64,000 nt of DNA from Micromonospora aurantiaca ATCC 27029 (GTDB taxonomy: Bacteria; Actinomycetota; Actinomycetes; Mycobacteriales; Micromonosporaceae), in contig NC_014391.1 of NCBI RefSeq assembly GCF_000145235.1, positions 4,038,001-4,102,000 on the forward strand, in the 5' to 3' direction. Below, piece after piece: positions 25,834-34,502 of this stretch; positions within the stretch are counted from its first letter, which is position 1, and each line of letters opens with the position of its first letter. A model generated the notes under the pieces. It had not been told where the DNA came from and ran no database searches. It was given only the letters and a program-made list of their open reading frames with translations. The translations under genes were made by a program, and so were the position numbers.

Positions 25834-26988
25834 TCAGGGGCCTTCGCGTGGCCGCACCGCCGGTGACCAGGTCACGTCGTAGCGCTCGGCGGCCACCGCC
25901 TCGGCGAACGCGGTCGCCGCCGCCGGCGAGCCGGCGATGCGCCAGTCCTTCTCCTTGTCCACCTCGAACCAGATCAGCCCGATCAGGTTCGGATAGCGGG
26001 GCAGGGCGCGGAACGTGTCCCGGATCCACCGGGCCTTGTGCCCGGCGGCGTCGGCGGCGCCGGTCTCGGTGACCACGAGCGGCTTGCCGGTGACCTTGCG
26101 GATCTCCGCGATCGTCGGGCCGAAGATCTGGTCGAACGACCAGTACGTCTTGGTGAAGGCGCCGCTGCCGTAGTAGCCGGTGACACCGACCCAGTCGACG
26201 TACTCGTCGCCCGCGTAGAGGCCGGTGAGCCCGGCGGTCGTCTTGTCCCAGCGGGCGTTCGGGCTCCACACCCAGGTGACGTTCGTGGCGCCGGCCTCGG
26301 CGAAGACGTCGTGCACGTGCCGCCAGGCGCGGACGTAGTCGCCGGGGCGGTTGCCGTTGGCCCGCTCGCACCAGGGGTACCAGTCGCCGTTCATCTCGTG
26401 CGCGAAGCGGATCGCCACCGGGTAGCCCAGCGACCGGACGCCGTCGGCCCAGGAGCGCAGGTACGCGTCGAAGTCGCCGCGCGCGATCCGGGACAGCCGG
26501 TAGTCCGGCTGGGTGGCGCGCAGCCGGTCGATCTGCCTGTCGGTCAGCTCGGTGCGGCGGGCCGCCTTGTCGACCGTGTGGTCCCACGGCTCCCAGCCGA
26601 GCATCGGCATCATGCCCCGCTCGGCGATCCGGTCGAACAGGCTCCGGTCGAACGCGGCCGACACCCAGTCCGCGCCGAAGAGCATCACCTGCGGCGACCG
26701 CCCGGCCGCGTCGGCGAACCGGTCGACCGGCGCGAAGTCGTACGGTCCCTTGTCGGTCATCACCCCGAAGAACGCCTGCCCGGCCGGCGGGAACGGGCCG
26801 CCGCGCGGGCTCGGCACGACCGCCGCCGGCACGTCGGTGCTCGCCTGCGGCGTCGCCGGGGCGGGCCGCCGCACCGCGGCGTCGGTGGCCGGGTCGCGCC
26901 ACGCGCCCGGCGCCACCACGAAGGCGTACGCGAGCAGCAGCACTCCGGCCAGCGCCAGGCCCATCCGGGGCAGCGTCGGCCTCAGCAC
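25834..26988 (-). CDS. GH26-type glycoside hydrolase, membrane-anchored or secreted
   Basis: A 384-residue protein: a signal-anchor helix at about 9-27, a Pro/Ala linker, and a (beta/alpha)8 hydrolase from about 70. The acid/base is E198 in 'RFAHEMNGDWYPW', and the nucleophile is E308 in 'VVTETGA', the GH26 pattern of beta-mannanases and related endo-glucanases. GTG at 26986-26988 overlaps the glycosyltransferase stop, so the two are co-translated. A hydrolase tied to a synthase usually trims or releases the polymer made. The substrate may be mannan, beta-glucan or another exopolysaccharide. Confidence 0.85.
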   Translation of the reverse strand: MLRPTLPRMGLALAGVLLLAYAFVVAPGAWRDPATDAAVRRPAPATPQASTDVPAAVVPSPRGGPFPPAGQAFFGVMTDKGPYDFAPVDRFADAAGRSPQVMLFGADWVSAAFDRSLFDRIAERGMMPMLGWEPWDHTVDKAARRTELTDRQIDRLRATQPDYRLSRIARGDFDAYLRSWADGVRSLGYPVAIRFAHEMNGDWYPWCERANGNRPGDYVRAWRHVHDVFAEAGATNVTWVWSPNARWDKTTAGLTGLYAGDEYVDWVGVTGYYGSGAFTKTYWSFDQIFGPTIAEIRKVTGKPLVVTETGAADAAGHKARWIRDTFRALPRYPNLIGLIWFEVDKEKDWRIAGSPAAATAFAEAVAAERYDVTWSPAVRPREGP

Positions 26989-28850
26989 GGCACACCACCC
27001 TCGGCCACGGTCCGGGGCACCACCTGGGGCTCCCGGGTCACGCCGGCTACCCGGTCCCGGCGCGCCCGCAGACTCTCCACCCAGGAGATCAACGGCGGCG
27101 CGAGCCCGGTCAGCAGCGTCAGCGCCGGCCATACCCGCAGCAGCGGGTAGTCGTGGTCCAGCGCGAAGCTCGCCGCGAGCAGTCCGGCGGCGGCAAGCGC
27201 CCAGCACAGGTGCAGCCGGAACGTACGCGGCGACTCGACGGTGCGCAGCGCGCCCTTGGCGGTGACCACGAAGCCGAGTTTGCGGCGCAGCAGGGCGCCC
27301 ACCGCCGCGGCCACGTAGACCGGTCCCGCGAACAGCGCGAGCGCCATGCCGGCCATGCCCACCTCCTCCCGCTCGTGCGGGGCGATGTTGAAGCGGCGCA
27401 GCCACAGCCAGAGCAGGAACCAGGTGCCGATGGTGGACCCCCACAGCGTCGCCCAGACCTGCGGGTCGAGGCGACCCGCGTCGACGCCGGTCAGCAGGTA
27501 CAGCGCGGTGGCCGCGTTACCCAGCAGCAGGCTCACCGCCACGCTCGGGTAGTAGAACTGGAGCAGCCGGTACTGCCAGCGACGACGGGACGGCAGGTCG
27601 CGCGGTGTGCGCAGCTCGCGCCGGAGCAGGATCTCGCAGATCCCGGCCGCCCAGCGCTTCTGCTGGTTGAAGTAGTCCGCCCAGGAGGTCGGTCCCTCGC
27701 CGAGCGCCACCACGTCCGGGGTGTAGACGCCCTTCCACCGGTTGCCGGTGGCCGGGTTGACGGCGGCGTGCACGCGGATGCTGGTGAGGTGGTCCTCGAT
27801 GATCGAGTCCTGGTAGCCGCCGATGGTCCGCCAGGCCGCCGGCCGGTAGAGGTGCCCGGTGCCGGTCAGCAGCGGCGCGTCCAGGCCGTTGCCGCCACGG
27901 GCGATCAGCCCGTTGTAGAGGTACTGCTGCACCGAGGCGCCGTGGGCGACGAAGTTCTGGTGCATGTTGCCGTACACCTGGGGGGTCACCACGAACGCGA
28001 CGTCCGGGTCGCGGAAGTAGCCGAGCGTGCGTTCCAGGAAGTTCGGCAGCGGCACGTGGTCCGGGTCGACGTTGGCGACCACGTCGTAGCGGTGCTCGTG
28101 CTCGGCCCGCCAGGCGTTGTGGTTGCCGGACTTGGTGCGGGCCCGGAACTCGCCGCCGGGCCCGTTGTACTCGGGCCGGCCCTTGCGGGTGAAGTGGCGT
28201 ACGCCCAGCCGCGCGGCCATCGCCCGGACCGCCGGGTCGTCGCCCTCGTCGAGGATCCACACGTCGACGTGCCCGCAGTAGACGATCTCCCGCAGCCGGC
28301 GCAGCGTCCGCTCGGCGACCTCGATCGGCTCCTTGCTCGGCACGATGGTGGTGAGCAGGGCGACCCGCAGGCCGACCGGCGGGTCGACCGGCACCGGATC
28401 CCGGGCGTGGAAGGCGAAGACCCAGACCACCACGTTCTGCGCCAGGCGGATCAGCTCGACGCCGACGACGACGCAGAACGCGAGCCGGGCGGCGACTGTC
28501 TGCCAGCCGCCGAGCCCGACGACGCCGGGGCCGGGTACGTGCTGGGGCAGCAGCAGCCAGCCGACGAAGACCAGCCCGGCGGCGCTGTTGACGAGCACCA
28601 GCAGCGTCAGCACCAGCCGCGCGGTGACCGAGGCGGTGGGCCGGAACTCGACCGCCGCGTCGGGGCGCCGGGGCGGGCGCAGCGGACCGGCGGTGGCGCC
28701 GCAGCGCGCGTACGCCAGGCGGGCGCGGACGTTGCGCTGCCGGCGGTCCGGATCGGCCGGCGTCCCGGGCGGGACGGGTGCGATCGGGCGGGCGCCCGGC
28801 GGCCCGGCCGTCGTGGCGCGGGACGGGCGTGTATCGGCGGCGACGGCCAC
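26982..28850 (-). CDS. Cellulose-synthase-like family 2 glycosyltransferase
   Basis: A 622-residue processive GT2. After a Pro/Arg-rich N-terminus come two membrane helices (about 75-130), then the cytosolic GT-A domain with 'VWILDEGDD', the DxD-like 'NVDPDH', 'TGTGHLYR', the catalytic 'IIEDH' (ED) and the 'QQKRW' polymer-binding motif near 405. Several membrane helices follow. This is the full processive set, so it should polymerise and extrude a beta-linked polysaccharide. No PilZ domain is seen. GTG at 28848-28850 has GGGGG upstream. It forms an operon with the GH26 gene. Confidence 0.88.
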   Translation of the reverse strand: MAVAADTRPSRATTAGPPGARPIAPVPPGTPADPDRRQRNVRARLAYARCGATAGPLRPPRRPDAAVEFRPTASVTARLVLTLLVLVNSAAGLVFVGWLLLPQHVPGPGVVGLGGWQTVAARLAFCVVVGVELIRLAQNVVVWVFAFHARDPVPVDPPVGLRVALLTTIVPSKEPIEVAERTLRRLREIVYCGHVDVWILDEGDDPAVRAMAARLGVRHFTRKGRPEYNGPGGEFRARTKSGNHNAWRAEHEHRYDVVANVDPDHVPLPNFLERTLGYFRDPDVAFVVTPQVYGNMHQNFVAHGASVQQYLYNGLIARGGNGLDAPLLTGTGHLYRPAAWRTIGGYQDSIIEDHLTSIRVHAAVNPATGNRWKGVYTPDVVALGEGPTSWADYFNQQKRWAAGICEILLRRELRTPRDLPSRRRWQYRLLQFYYPSVAVSLLLGNAATALYLLTGVDAGRLDPQVWATLWGSTIGTWFLLWLWLRRFNIAPHEREEVGMAGMALALFAGPVYVAAAVGALLRRKLGFVVTAKGALRTVESPRTFRLHLCWALAAAGLLAASFALDHDYPLLRVWPALTLLTGLAPPLISWVESLRARRDRVAGVTREPQVVPRTVAEGGVPC

Positions 28851-28963
28851 GTTTCCCCCATGGTCTGCTTCCGGCTCAGGAGCCGACCGAATGCTAAGCC
28901 GACAATCAACCGCAAAAAGGGCGAATCAGGCAGACATCGCCCGTTCGTCGACCGGTCACGCGG

Positions 28964-30070
28964 TCAGCCGGGAAGCTGGGCCGCCACGGCGAGCAGCGCG
29001 ACGAGCACCAGCACGGCGACGACCCCGGCGGCACGCGCCCGGGACAGGGCCACCCCGCCGAGCACCGCCCAGGCCGGCACCGTGAACAGCAGGTTCACCG
29101 CCGACCAGACCGGCACTGCCTGCGCCAGCGCCAGCAGCCCGAGCGCCGGCACCAGCGCCCAGGCGGTGCAGATCGCGGCGGCGTACCGCAGCGGGAGGCT
29201 GAACAGGGCCAGCCCGGCCAGCACGCCGCCGAGCGCGGCGACGCCGAACAGGTCCCCGGGCGTGGCCGCGAGCACTGCGGCACCGGGACGGGCGCCGGAC
29301 GCGAGGCGCCCGCCGTCACTCAGGCCGGAGGCGAGCAGCGCGGCGACCGGGAGCAGCCCGAGGGCCACGGCGGCCAGCCACCGGAGAGCACAGCGGCGAC
29401 GGAACGCCAGCACGACCCAGCCGTGGCCGGCGAGCAGCAGCAACGCCACCGGCTGGCACACGCCCAGCAGCAGCACCGCGCCCGCGTAGGGCACGAGCCG
29501 GCGCGCGCCCGGCCGGTCGAGCGCAGGCACCAGCAGCCAGGTGGCGAGCACGGCGGCGAACACCGCCAGGGCGTACGGCTGCGCCTCCTGCGCGTACCGG
29601 ATCGAGGCCGGCAGCACCGCGAAGATCACGCCGGCGAGCAGGCCGGCGGCGGGCGTGGCGATCCGGGCGGCGAGCGCGCCGACGAGCGCCGCGGCACCGA
29701 CCATGGCCAGCAGGGACGGTACGCGCAGCGCGAGGTCCGCCGCGCCGAACAGCGCCGCCCAGCCGCGCATGAGCAGGTGGTACGGCCCGAGCGCGAGGTC
29801 GTCGCCGGTCAGCGTGACGCCGATCCCCGGCCAGGGCGACGTGGCCGCGCGCCGGGTCGCGAGTTCTCCGGCGCTCGCCCCGGATTCCGTGATCCGCGCG
29901 GCGCCGAGCGCACCCATCAGGACCGCCGGCACCAGCCACGCCACGATCCGCCACCGGAGCACGCCGGTCGCGGCGCGGACGGTGACCCGGCGCGGCCGGT
30001 CCTCGCCCCACGGATCCTCGACCGTGGCGTCCCCGAGCCGGGGCAGGACCATTGTGTCCGCGTCCATCAT
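28964..30070 (-). CDS. Polytopic GT39/PMT-like glycosyltransferase
   Basis: A 368-residue protein with about nine hydrophobic helices, an acidic N-terminus and a first extracytoplasmic loop. The stretch 'LPASIRYAQEAQPYALAVF' is the conserved loop of lipid-linked mannosyl/arabinosyltransferases (GT39/GT83 type). These enzymes move a sugar from a polyprenyl carrier outside the membrane. It lies upstream of the GT2-GH26 pair on the same strand, 113 bases away, and may decorate that polymer or a protein. The start is uncertain: ATG-ATG at 30070, or ATG at 30052. Confidence 0.7.
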   Translation of the reverse strand: MMDADTMVLPRLGDATVEDPWGEDRPRRVTVRAATGVLRWRIVAWLVPAVLMGALGAARITESGASAGELATRRAATSPWPGIGVTLTGDDLALGPYHLLMRGWAALFGAADLALRVPSLLAMVGAAALVGALAARIATPAAGLLAGVIFAVLPASIRYAQEAQPYALAVFAAVLATWLLVPALDRPGARRLVPYAGAVLLLGVCQPVALLLLAGHGWVVLAFRRRCALRWLAAVALGLLPVAALLASGLSDGGRLASGARPGAAVLAATPGDLFGVAALGGVLAGLALFSLPLRYAAAICTAWALVPALGLLALAQAVPVWSAVNLLFTVPAWAVLGGVALSRARAAGVVAVLVLVALLAVAAQLPG

Positions 30071-30236
30071 CGTGACTCACGCATCCCTGTGGGTGCCGGC
30101 GACGGGGATCCAGCCGACCGGGCGGCGAGGCGCGATCCGCGCGTGGCGGGCGGCACCGGAAGCCCCGGGTCACGGGCTGGATGACATCCTGGAGCCTACT
30201 GAGTCAAAAACGGCATAACGCCAATATGCACTGAAA

Positions 30237-30273
30237 GGGTCCGCCGGCCGCCCCGTGGACGACCGGCGGACCC
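30237..30273 (-). terminator. Terminator of the xylan uptake operon
   Basis: A perfect 11-bp stem GGGTCCGCCGG / CCGGCGGACCC with a 15-base loop, 4 bases past the GH3 stop and followed on the leftward strand by TTTCAG. The remaining 160 bases up to 30071 hold only the AT-rich promoter region of the polytopic glycosyltransferase. Confidence 0.7.
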
Positions 30274-30276
30274 GGC

Positions 30277-32601
30277 TCAGCGAAGGTCGGTCGTCGTCCA
30301 GCGGGGCGAGGCGGCGGTGATCGCGGCGGTGTCGCCGGTCAGCGTCGTCCGCGCCTGGGCGTCGCGCCGGGCGCTCGTGCCGACCCAGACGTCGACCTCC
30401 CCGGGCTCCACCACCCGGGTGAGCGTGCGGCCGGTGAACGCCAGCCGCGTGGTGGGGACGGTCAGCTCGACGGTCACCGAGGCGCCCGGCTCCAGGCGCA
30501 CCCGCCGGTAGCCGAGCAGCTGCGCGACCGGCCGGGTCACCGAGGCGACCAGGTCGCGGCCGTAGAGCTGCACCACGTCGTCACCGGCGACCGGGCCGGT
30601 GTTCGTCACGCGCACCGACACCCGCAGCGCCCCGTCGGTCGGCACCTCGGCCGGCACGGTCAGATCGGTGTACGCGAACGTGCTGTAGGACAGCCCGTGC
30701 CCGAACGGCGCCACCGGAGTCGCCGGCAGGTTGGTCCCGTTCATGCCCTCCCCCAGCTCCGGGTGCAGGTACGAGTACGGCTGCGCGCCGGCCGAGCCGG
30801 GCAGGCTGACCGGCAGCCGGCCGGACGGGTTGACCCGCCCGGAGAGCACACCCGCGATCGCCCCGGCGCCCTCCTCGCCCGGGAAGAACGTCTGCACCAC
30901 CGCCGCGCACCGGGACAGCGCCCAGCCGAGCGCGTACGGGCGGCCGGTGAGCAGCACGAGGACGACCGGGGTGCCGGTGTCCAGCACCGCCTCGACGAGC
31001 TGCCGCTGCACGCCGGGCAGCTCCAGGTCGTCCCGGTCGCAGCCCTCGCCGACGGTGCCGCGGCCGAACAGGCTCGCGTGGTCGCCGACCACGAGAACTG
31101 CCACGTCGGCGGCGGACGCGGCGGCGACCGCCTCGTCGAACCCGGACCGGTCCGCCGAGTCCACCTCGCAGCCGGCCGCGAAGGTGACCCGGTCGGCGCC
31201 GAACTCGGCACGCACCGCCTCCAGCACTGTCGGCACCTCGAACCCGGTCTCCACGCCCGGGTGGTGGGCCAGCACGTGGTTGAGGAACGAGTAGCAGCCG
31301 AACAGCGCGCCCTGCCGGTCGGCGTTCGGGCCGACCACGGCCACCCGCCGGCCCGCCGGCAGCGGGAGCACGCCCTCGTTGGCGACCAGGACGACCGACT
31401 CCTCGGCGAGCCGGCGGGCGATCGCCCGGTGCTCCGGCGAGTCGAGGTCGATCGCGCCCGGCGGCTCGTCGTCGAACGTGGCGTCGAGCAGTCCGAGTTC
31501 CTGCTTCTGGCGCAGGACCCGCAGCACCGCCCGGTCGACCAGCGCCTCGTCGACCTTGCCGGCCCGCACCGTCTCGGTCAGGGTCAGGTAGGCGTCGCCG
31601 GTGGGCAGCTCGATGTCGAGGCCCGCGCTCAGCGCCTGCACGGCCGCGTCCGCGTTGTCGGCCGCGACGTGGTGCAGCAGGTTGAGGAAGGCGACCCCGT
31701 AGTAATCGGCCACCACGGTCCCGTCGAACCCCCACCGGTCCCGCAGCAGGTCGGTGAGCATCGTCGGGTCGGCGGCGACCGGCACGCCGTCGATCTCCGC
31801 GTACGAGTGCATGACGCTGCGCGCGTCACCGTCGAGGATCGCCATCTCGAACGGAGGCAGCAGCACGTCGGCGAGTTCCCGGGGACCGGCGTGCACCGGG
31901 CCGAAGTTGCGCCCGGCCCGCGAGCCGGAGTAGCCGGCGAAGTGCTTCAGCGTCGCGAGCACGCCCTGCGACTGGAGCCCTCGCACGTACGAGGTGCCGA
32001 TGGTGCCGACGAGGTACGGGTCCTCGGCGATGCACTCGTCGACCCGGCCCCAGCGGGGATCCCGGATCACGTCGAGCACCGGGGACAGTCCCTGGTGGAT
32101 GCCGAGCGCGCGCATCGAGGCCCCGATCGCCGCCGCCATCTCGGCGACCAGATCGGGATCGAACGCGGCGCCCCAGGCCAGCGGCGTCGGGAAGGTGGCC
32201 GCCTTCCACGCCGACAGGCCGGTCAGGCACTCCTCGTGCACGATCGCCGGGATGCCCAGCCGGGTGCCGGTCACCAGGTCCCGCTGGAACTTCCACAGCC
32301 AGGCCGCGCGGGCCGCGGCGTCGACCGGGCGGGTGCCGTAGGCGCGGGTGAGGTGACCCAGCCCGTGCCGGGAGAAGTCCTCGAGCCGGCCGGTGTCGGC
32401 GAACTCGCCCTGCAGTGGCGCGACCGCCTCACCGTCCTCCTTCTCCCAGAACCCGACGAGCTGCGCGACCTTCTCCTCGATCGTCATGCGAGCGAGCAGT
32501 TCCCGTACGCGCGCCTCGGCGTCGTGCCCGTCCGGCCGGTCGTGGTCCGAACCTGCCTGAGCCGGTACCGGCCCGTCCACCACCGCGTGGACCTCTGTCA
32601 T
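30277..32601 (-). CDS. GH3 beta-xylosidase / beta-glucosidase
   Basis: A 774-residue cytosolic GH3 enzyme with no signal peptide. The N-terminal barrel holds 'LKHFAGYSGSRAGRN' and the nucleophile Asp in 'GTVVADYYGV', the GH3 SDW-like motif. A Rossmann-like second domain ('VVGPNADRQG...') and a C-terminal fibronectin-III-like domain ('GLSYSTFAYTDLTVP...') follow. It lies last in an operon with a sugar ABC transporter, under a LacI regulator and next to a xylanase; this is the arrangement of Streptomyces bxl loci. Hydrolysis of imported xylo-oligosaccharides is the best guess, and beta-glucosidase is the alternative. ATG at 32599-32601 has AAAGG upstream. Confidence 0.87.
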   Translation of the reverse strand: MTEVHAVVDGPVPAQAGSDHDRPDGHDAEARVRELLARMTIEEKVAQLVGFWEKEDGEAVAPLQGEFADTGRLEDFSRHGLGHLTRAYGTRPVDAAARAAWLWKFQRDLVTGTRLGIPAIVHEECLTGLSAWKAATFPTPLAWGAAFDPDLVAEMAAAIGASMRALGIHQGLSPVLDVIRDPRWGRVDECIAEDPYLVGTIGTSYVRGLQSQGVLATLKHFAGYSGSRAGRNFGPVHAGPRELADVLLPPFEMAILDGDARSVMHSYAEIDGVPVAADPTMLTDLLRDRWGFDGTVVADYYGVAFLNLLHHVAADNADAAVQALSAGLDIELPTGDAYLTLTETVRAGKVDEALVDRAVLRVLRQKQELGLLDATFDDEPPGAIDLDSPEHRAIARRLAEESVVLVANEGVLPLPAGRRVAVVGPNADRQGALFGCYSFLNHVLAHHPGVETGFEVPTVLEAVRAEFGADRVTFAAGCEVDSADRSGFDEAVAAASAADVAVLVVGDHASLFGRGTVGEGCDRDDLELPGVQRQLVEAVLDTGTPVVLVLLTGRPYALGWALSRCAAVVQTFFPGEEGAGAIAGVLSGRVNPSGRLPVSLPGSAGAQPYSYLHPELGEGMNGTNLPATPVAPFGHGLSYSTFAYTDLTVPAEVPTDGALRVSVRVTNTGPVAGDDVVQLYGRDLVASVTRPVAQLLGYRRVRLEPGASVTVELTVPTTRLAFTGRTLTRVVEPGEVDVWVGTSARRDAQARTTLTGDTAAITAASPRWTTTDLR

Positions 32602-32640
32602 GGTGTGCCTTTCCACTGGTTGTGCTGGTACCGCTGCCGC

Positions 32641-33507
32641 TCAGCCCTTGACCGCGCCCTGGAGGCCGCCCACGATCTGCTTCTCCGCCAGGGTGAAGAA
32701 CAGCAGCGCCGGCAACATCGCCAGCGACGTGAAGGCGAGGACGCCCGCGGTGTCGGTGGTGTACTGGCTGGAGAAGTTCTGCACGCCCAGCGGCAGGGTG
32801 TGCAGGTTGACGTCCCCCAGGACGAGCAGCGGCAGGAGGAACGCGTTCCAGCTCGCCACGAACGCGAGGATGCCGACGGTGACGACCGCGGGCCGCGACA
32901 GCGGCAGCACGATCCGCCAGAGAAAGCCGAGCCGGCCGGCGCCGTCGATGGCGGCCGCGTCCTCCAGCTCCCGCGGGATGGCCGACAGGAACGGCCGCAG
33001 GATGACGATCGTCAGCGGCAACGAGAAGGCCACCTGCGGGAGGATCACCGCGTAGTAGGAGTTGATCAGGTTCAGGTCGCGCAGCATGAGGTACAGCGGC
33101 AGGATCGCCGCGCCGGCCGGGAACAGCAGGCCGAGGGTGAAGAAGGTGTAGAGCCCCTCGCGGCCCCGGAACGTGTACCGGGCGAGCACGAACGCGGCGG
33201 CCATGCCGAGCACCACCACGCCGAGCGTGGTGCCGAGGGCGACCACGGCGCTGTTGAACGCCTGTTTCCAGAAGCCGCTCTGCGTCAGCACCCGGTAGTA
33301 GTTCTCCCAGACCCACGGGTCCGGCAGGCCGGCCGGGTCGTTCACGATCTGCGGCGTGGTCCGGAAACCGCCGACGACGACGTACACGACGGGTGCGATC
33401 GAGACGGCCGCGACCGCGAGCGCGAGCGCGTACGTCAGCGGCGCGCTCCACTGGACCGGCCGGCGCCCGGCCGAGGGGGCGGGTACGGAGTTCACGGCCA
33501 CTGTCAC
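32641..33507 (-). CDS. Sugar ABC transporter permease, MalG type
   Basis: A 288-residue protein with six predicted membrane helices and the EAA loop 'EDAAAIDGAGRLGFLWRIVLPLSRP' near 195-218. The C-terminal 'EKQIVGGLQGAVKG' is the classic ending of the second permease of CUT1 sugar importers. Its GTG overlaps the stop of the partner permease (GTGA). With that partner it forms the channel for oligosaccharides bound by the lipoprotein at 34499-35809. Confidence 0.9.
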   Translation of the reverse strand: MTVAVNSVPAPSAGRRPVQWSAPLTYALALAVAAVSIAPVVYVVVGGFRTTPQIVNDPAGLPDPWVWENYYRVLTQSGFWKQAFNSAVVALGTTLGVVVLGMAAAFVLARYTFRGREGLYTFFTLGLLFPAGAAILPLYLMLRDLNLINSYYAVILPQVAFSLPLTIVILRPFLSAIPRELEDAAAIDGAGRLGFLWRIVLPLSRPAVVTVGILAFVASWNAFLLPLLVLGDVNLHTLPLGVQNFSSQYTTDTAGVLAFTSLAMLPALLFFTLAEKQIVGGLQGAVKG

Positions 33508-34502
33508 TTCCCCTTCCGGGTGATGGCGCCCTCGATGTCACGGCGGAGCAGGAAACGCTGGAACAGCAGCGCCGCGACGAAGGAGATGGCGAACAGGATC
33601 ACGGCCACCGCGTTGCCGTAGCCCCAGAGCCGGGCGAAGAAGCCGTTGTCCACCATGTACGTCGCCATGGTGGCCGAGGCGCCGAGCGAGCGCACGGCCG
33701 GCACCGAGGTCACCCAGACCATGTCGAAGACCTGCAACGAGCCGATCATCGACAGGAACATCCAGATCCGGATGGTGGGGCCGAGCAGCGGCAGCGTGAC
33801 GTGGCGCTGGATCTGCCACCAGCTCGCGCCGTCGATCTCCGCGGCCTCGTTCAACTCCTGCGGCACGTTCGACAGGCCGGCGAGCAGCAGGATGATGGCG
33901 AAGCCGACGTACTTCCAGGTGAGGACGAACAGCAGCGTCCAGATCACCACGTCCAGGTCGGCCAGCCACGCCTGCACCAGCCCGCCGAGCCCGATCGACT
34001 GCAGCAGCGCGTCGAGCGTGCCGTTCTCGGTCAGGATCAGCTTCCACATGATGCCGACGGTGACCTCGGCCAGCACGTACGGCACGAACACCAGCAGGCG
34101 GAACGCCGAGCGCCCGCGGAAGCGGCGGTTGAGCAGGAGGGCGATGCCCAGCGCGACCGGGCCCTGGATCAGCAGCGACCCGAACACGATGATCGCGTTG
34201 TTGCGCAGCGCGTCGAGGAAGATCGGGTCCTGGAAGGCGAGCGTGTAGTTGCGGAAGCCGACGTACTCGGTGGGCGGGCCGACGCCGCGCCAGCGGAACA
34301 GGCTGTAGTAGAACGCGAAGCCCATCGGCACCAGCACGAACATCACGTAGATGACGATCGCGGGCGTGGTCAGCCCGATGATCTCGTACCACTTGCGACG
34401 GGTCTCGGCGCGGCGGGAGGCGGCCCGTGCGCCGGGCCGGAGGCCCGCCGGCGGCGCTTGCGCACCGACGGCGGGCGTACGGGTCTGCGATGCGGACGTC
34501 AC
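33504..34502 (-). CDS. Sugar ABC transporter permease, MalF type
   Basis: A 332-residue protein with a cytosolic N-terminal extension and six helices. The EAA loop is 'LNEAAEIDGASWWQIQRHVTLPLLGP'. It is the first permease of a CUT1 importer, and the GTG start overlaps the binding-protein stop. No ATPase gene is present. CUT1 systems of actinobacteria often share a housekeeping MsiK-type ATPase encoded elsewhere, which would fit here. Confidence 0.9.
   Translation of the reverse strand: MTSASQTRTPAVGAQAPPAGLRPGARAASRRAETRRKWYEIIGLTTPAIVIYVMFVLVPMGFAFYYSLFRWRGVGPPTEYVGFRNYTLAFQDPIFLDALRNNAIIVFGSLLIQGPVALGIALLLNRRFRGRSAFRLLVFVPYVLAEVTVGIMWKLILTENGTLDALLQSIGLGGLVQAWLADLDVVIWTLLFVLTWKYVGFAIILLLAGLSNVPQELNEAAEIDGASWWQIQRHVTLPLLGPTIRIWMFLSMIGSLQVFDMVWVTSVPAVRSLGASATMATYMVDNGFFARLWGYGNAVAVILFAISFVAALLFQRFLLRRDIEGAITRKGK

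Noticed and set aside
23834-26998. A single 1054-residue leftward frame spanning GH26, the IS element and the broken gene
   Set aside because: It is made of unrelated pieces read in the wrong frame for GH26 and tnpB; only its two ends match the disrupted host gene.
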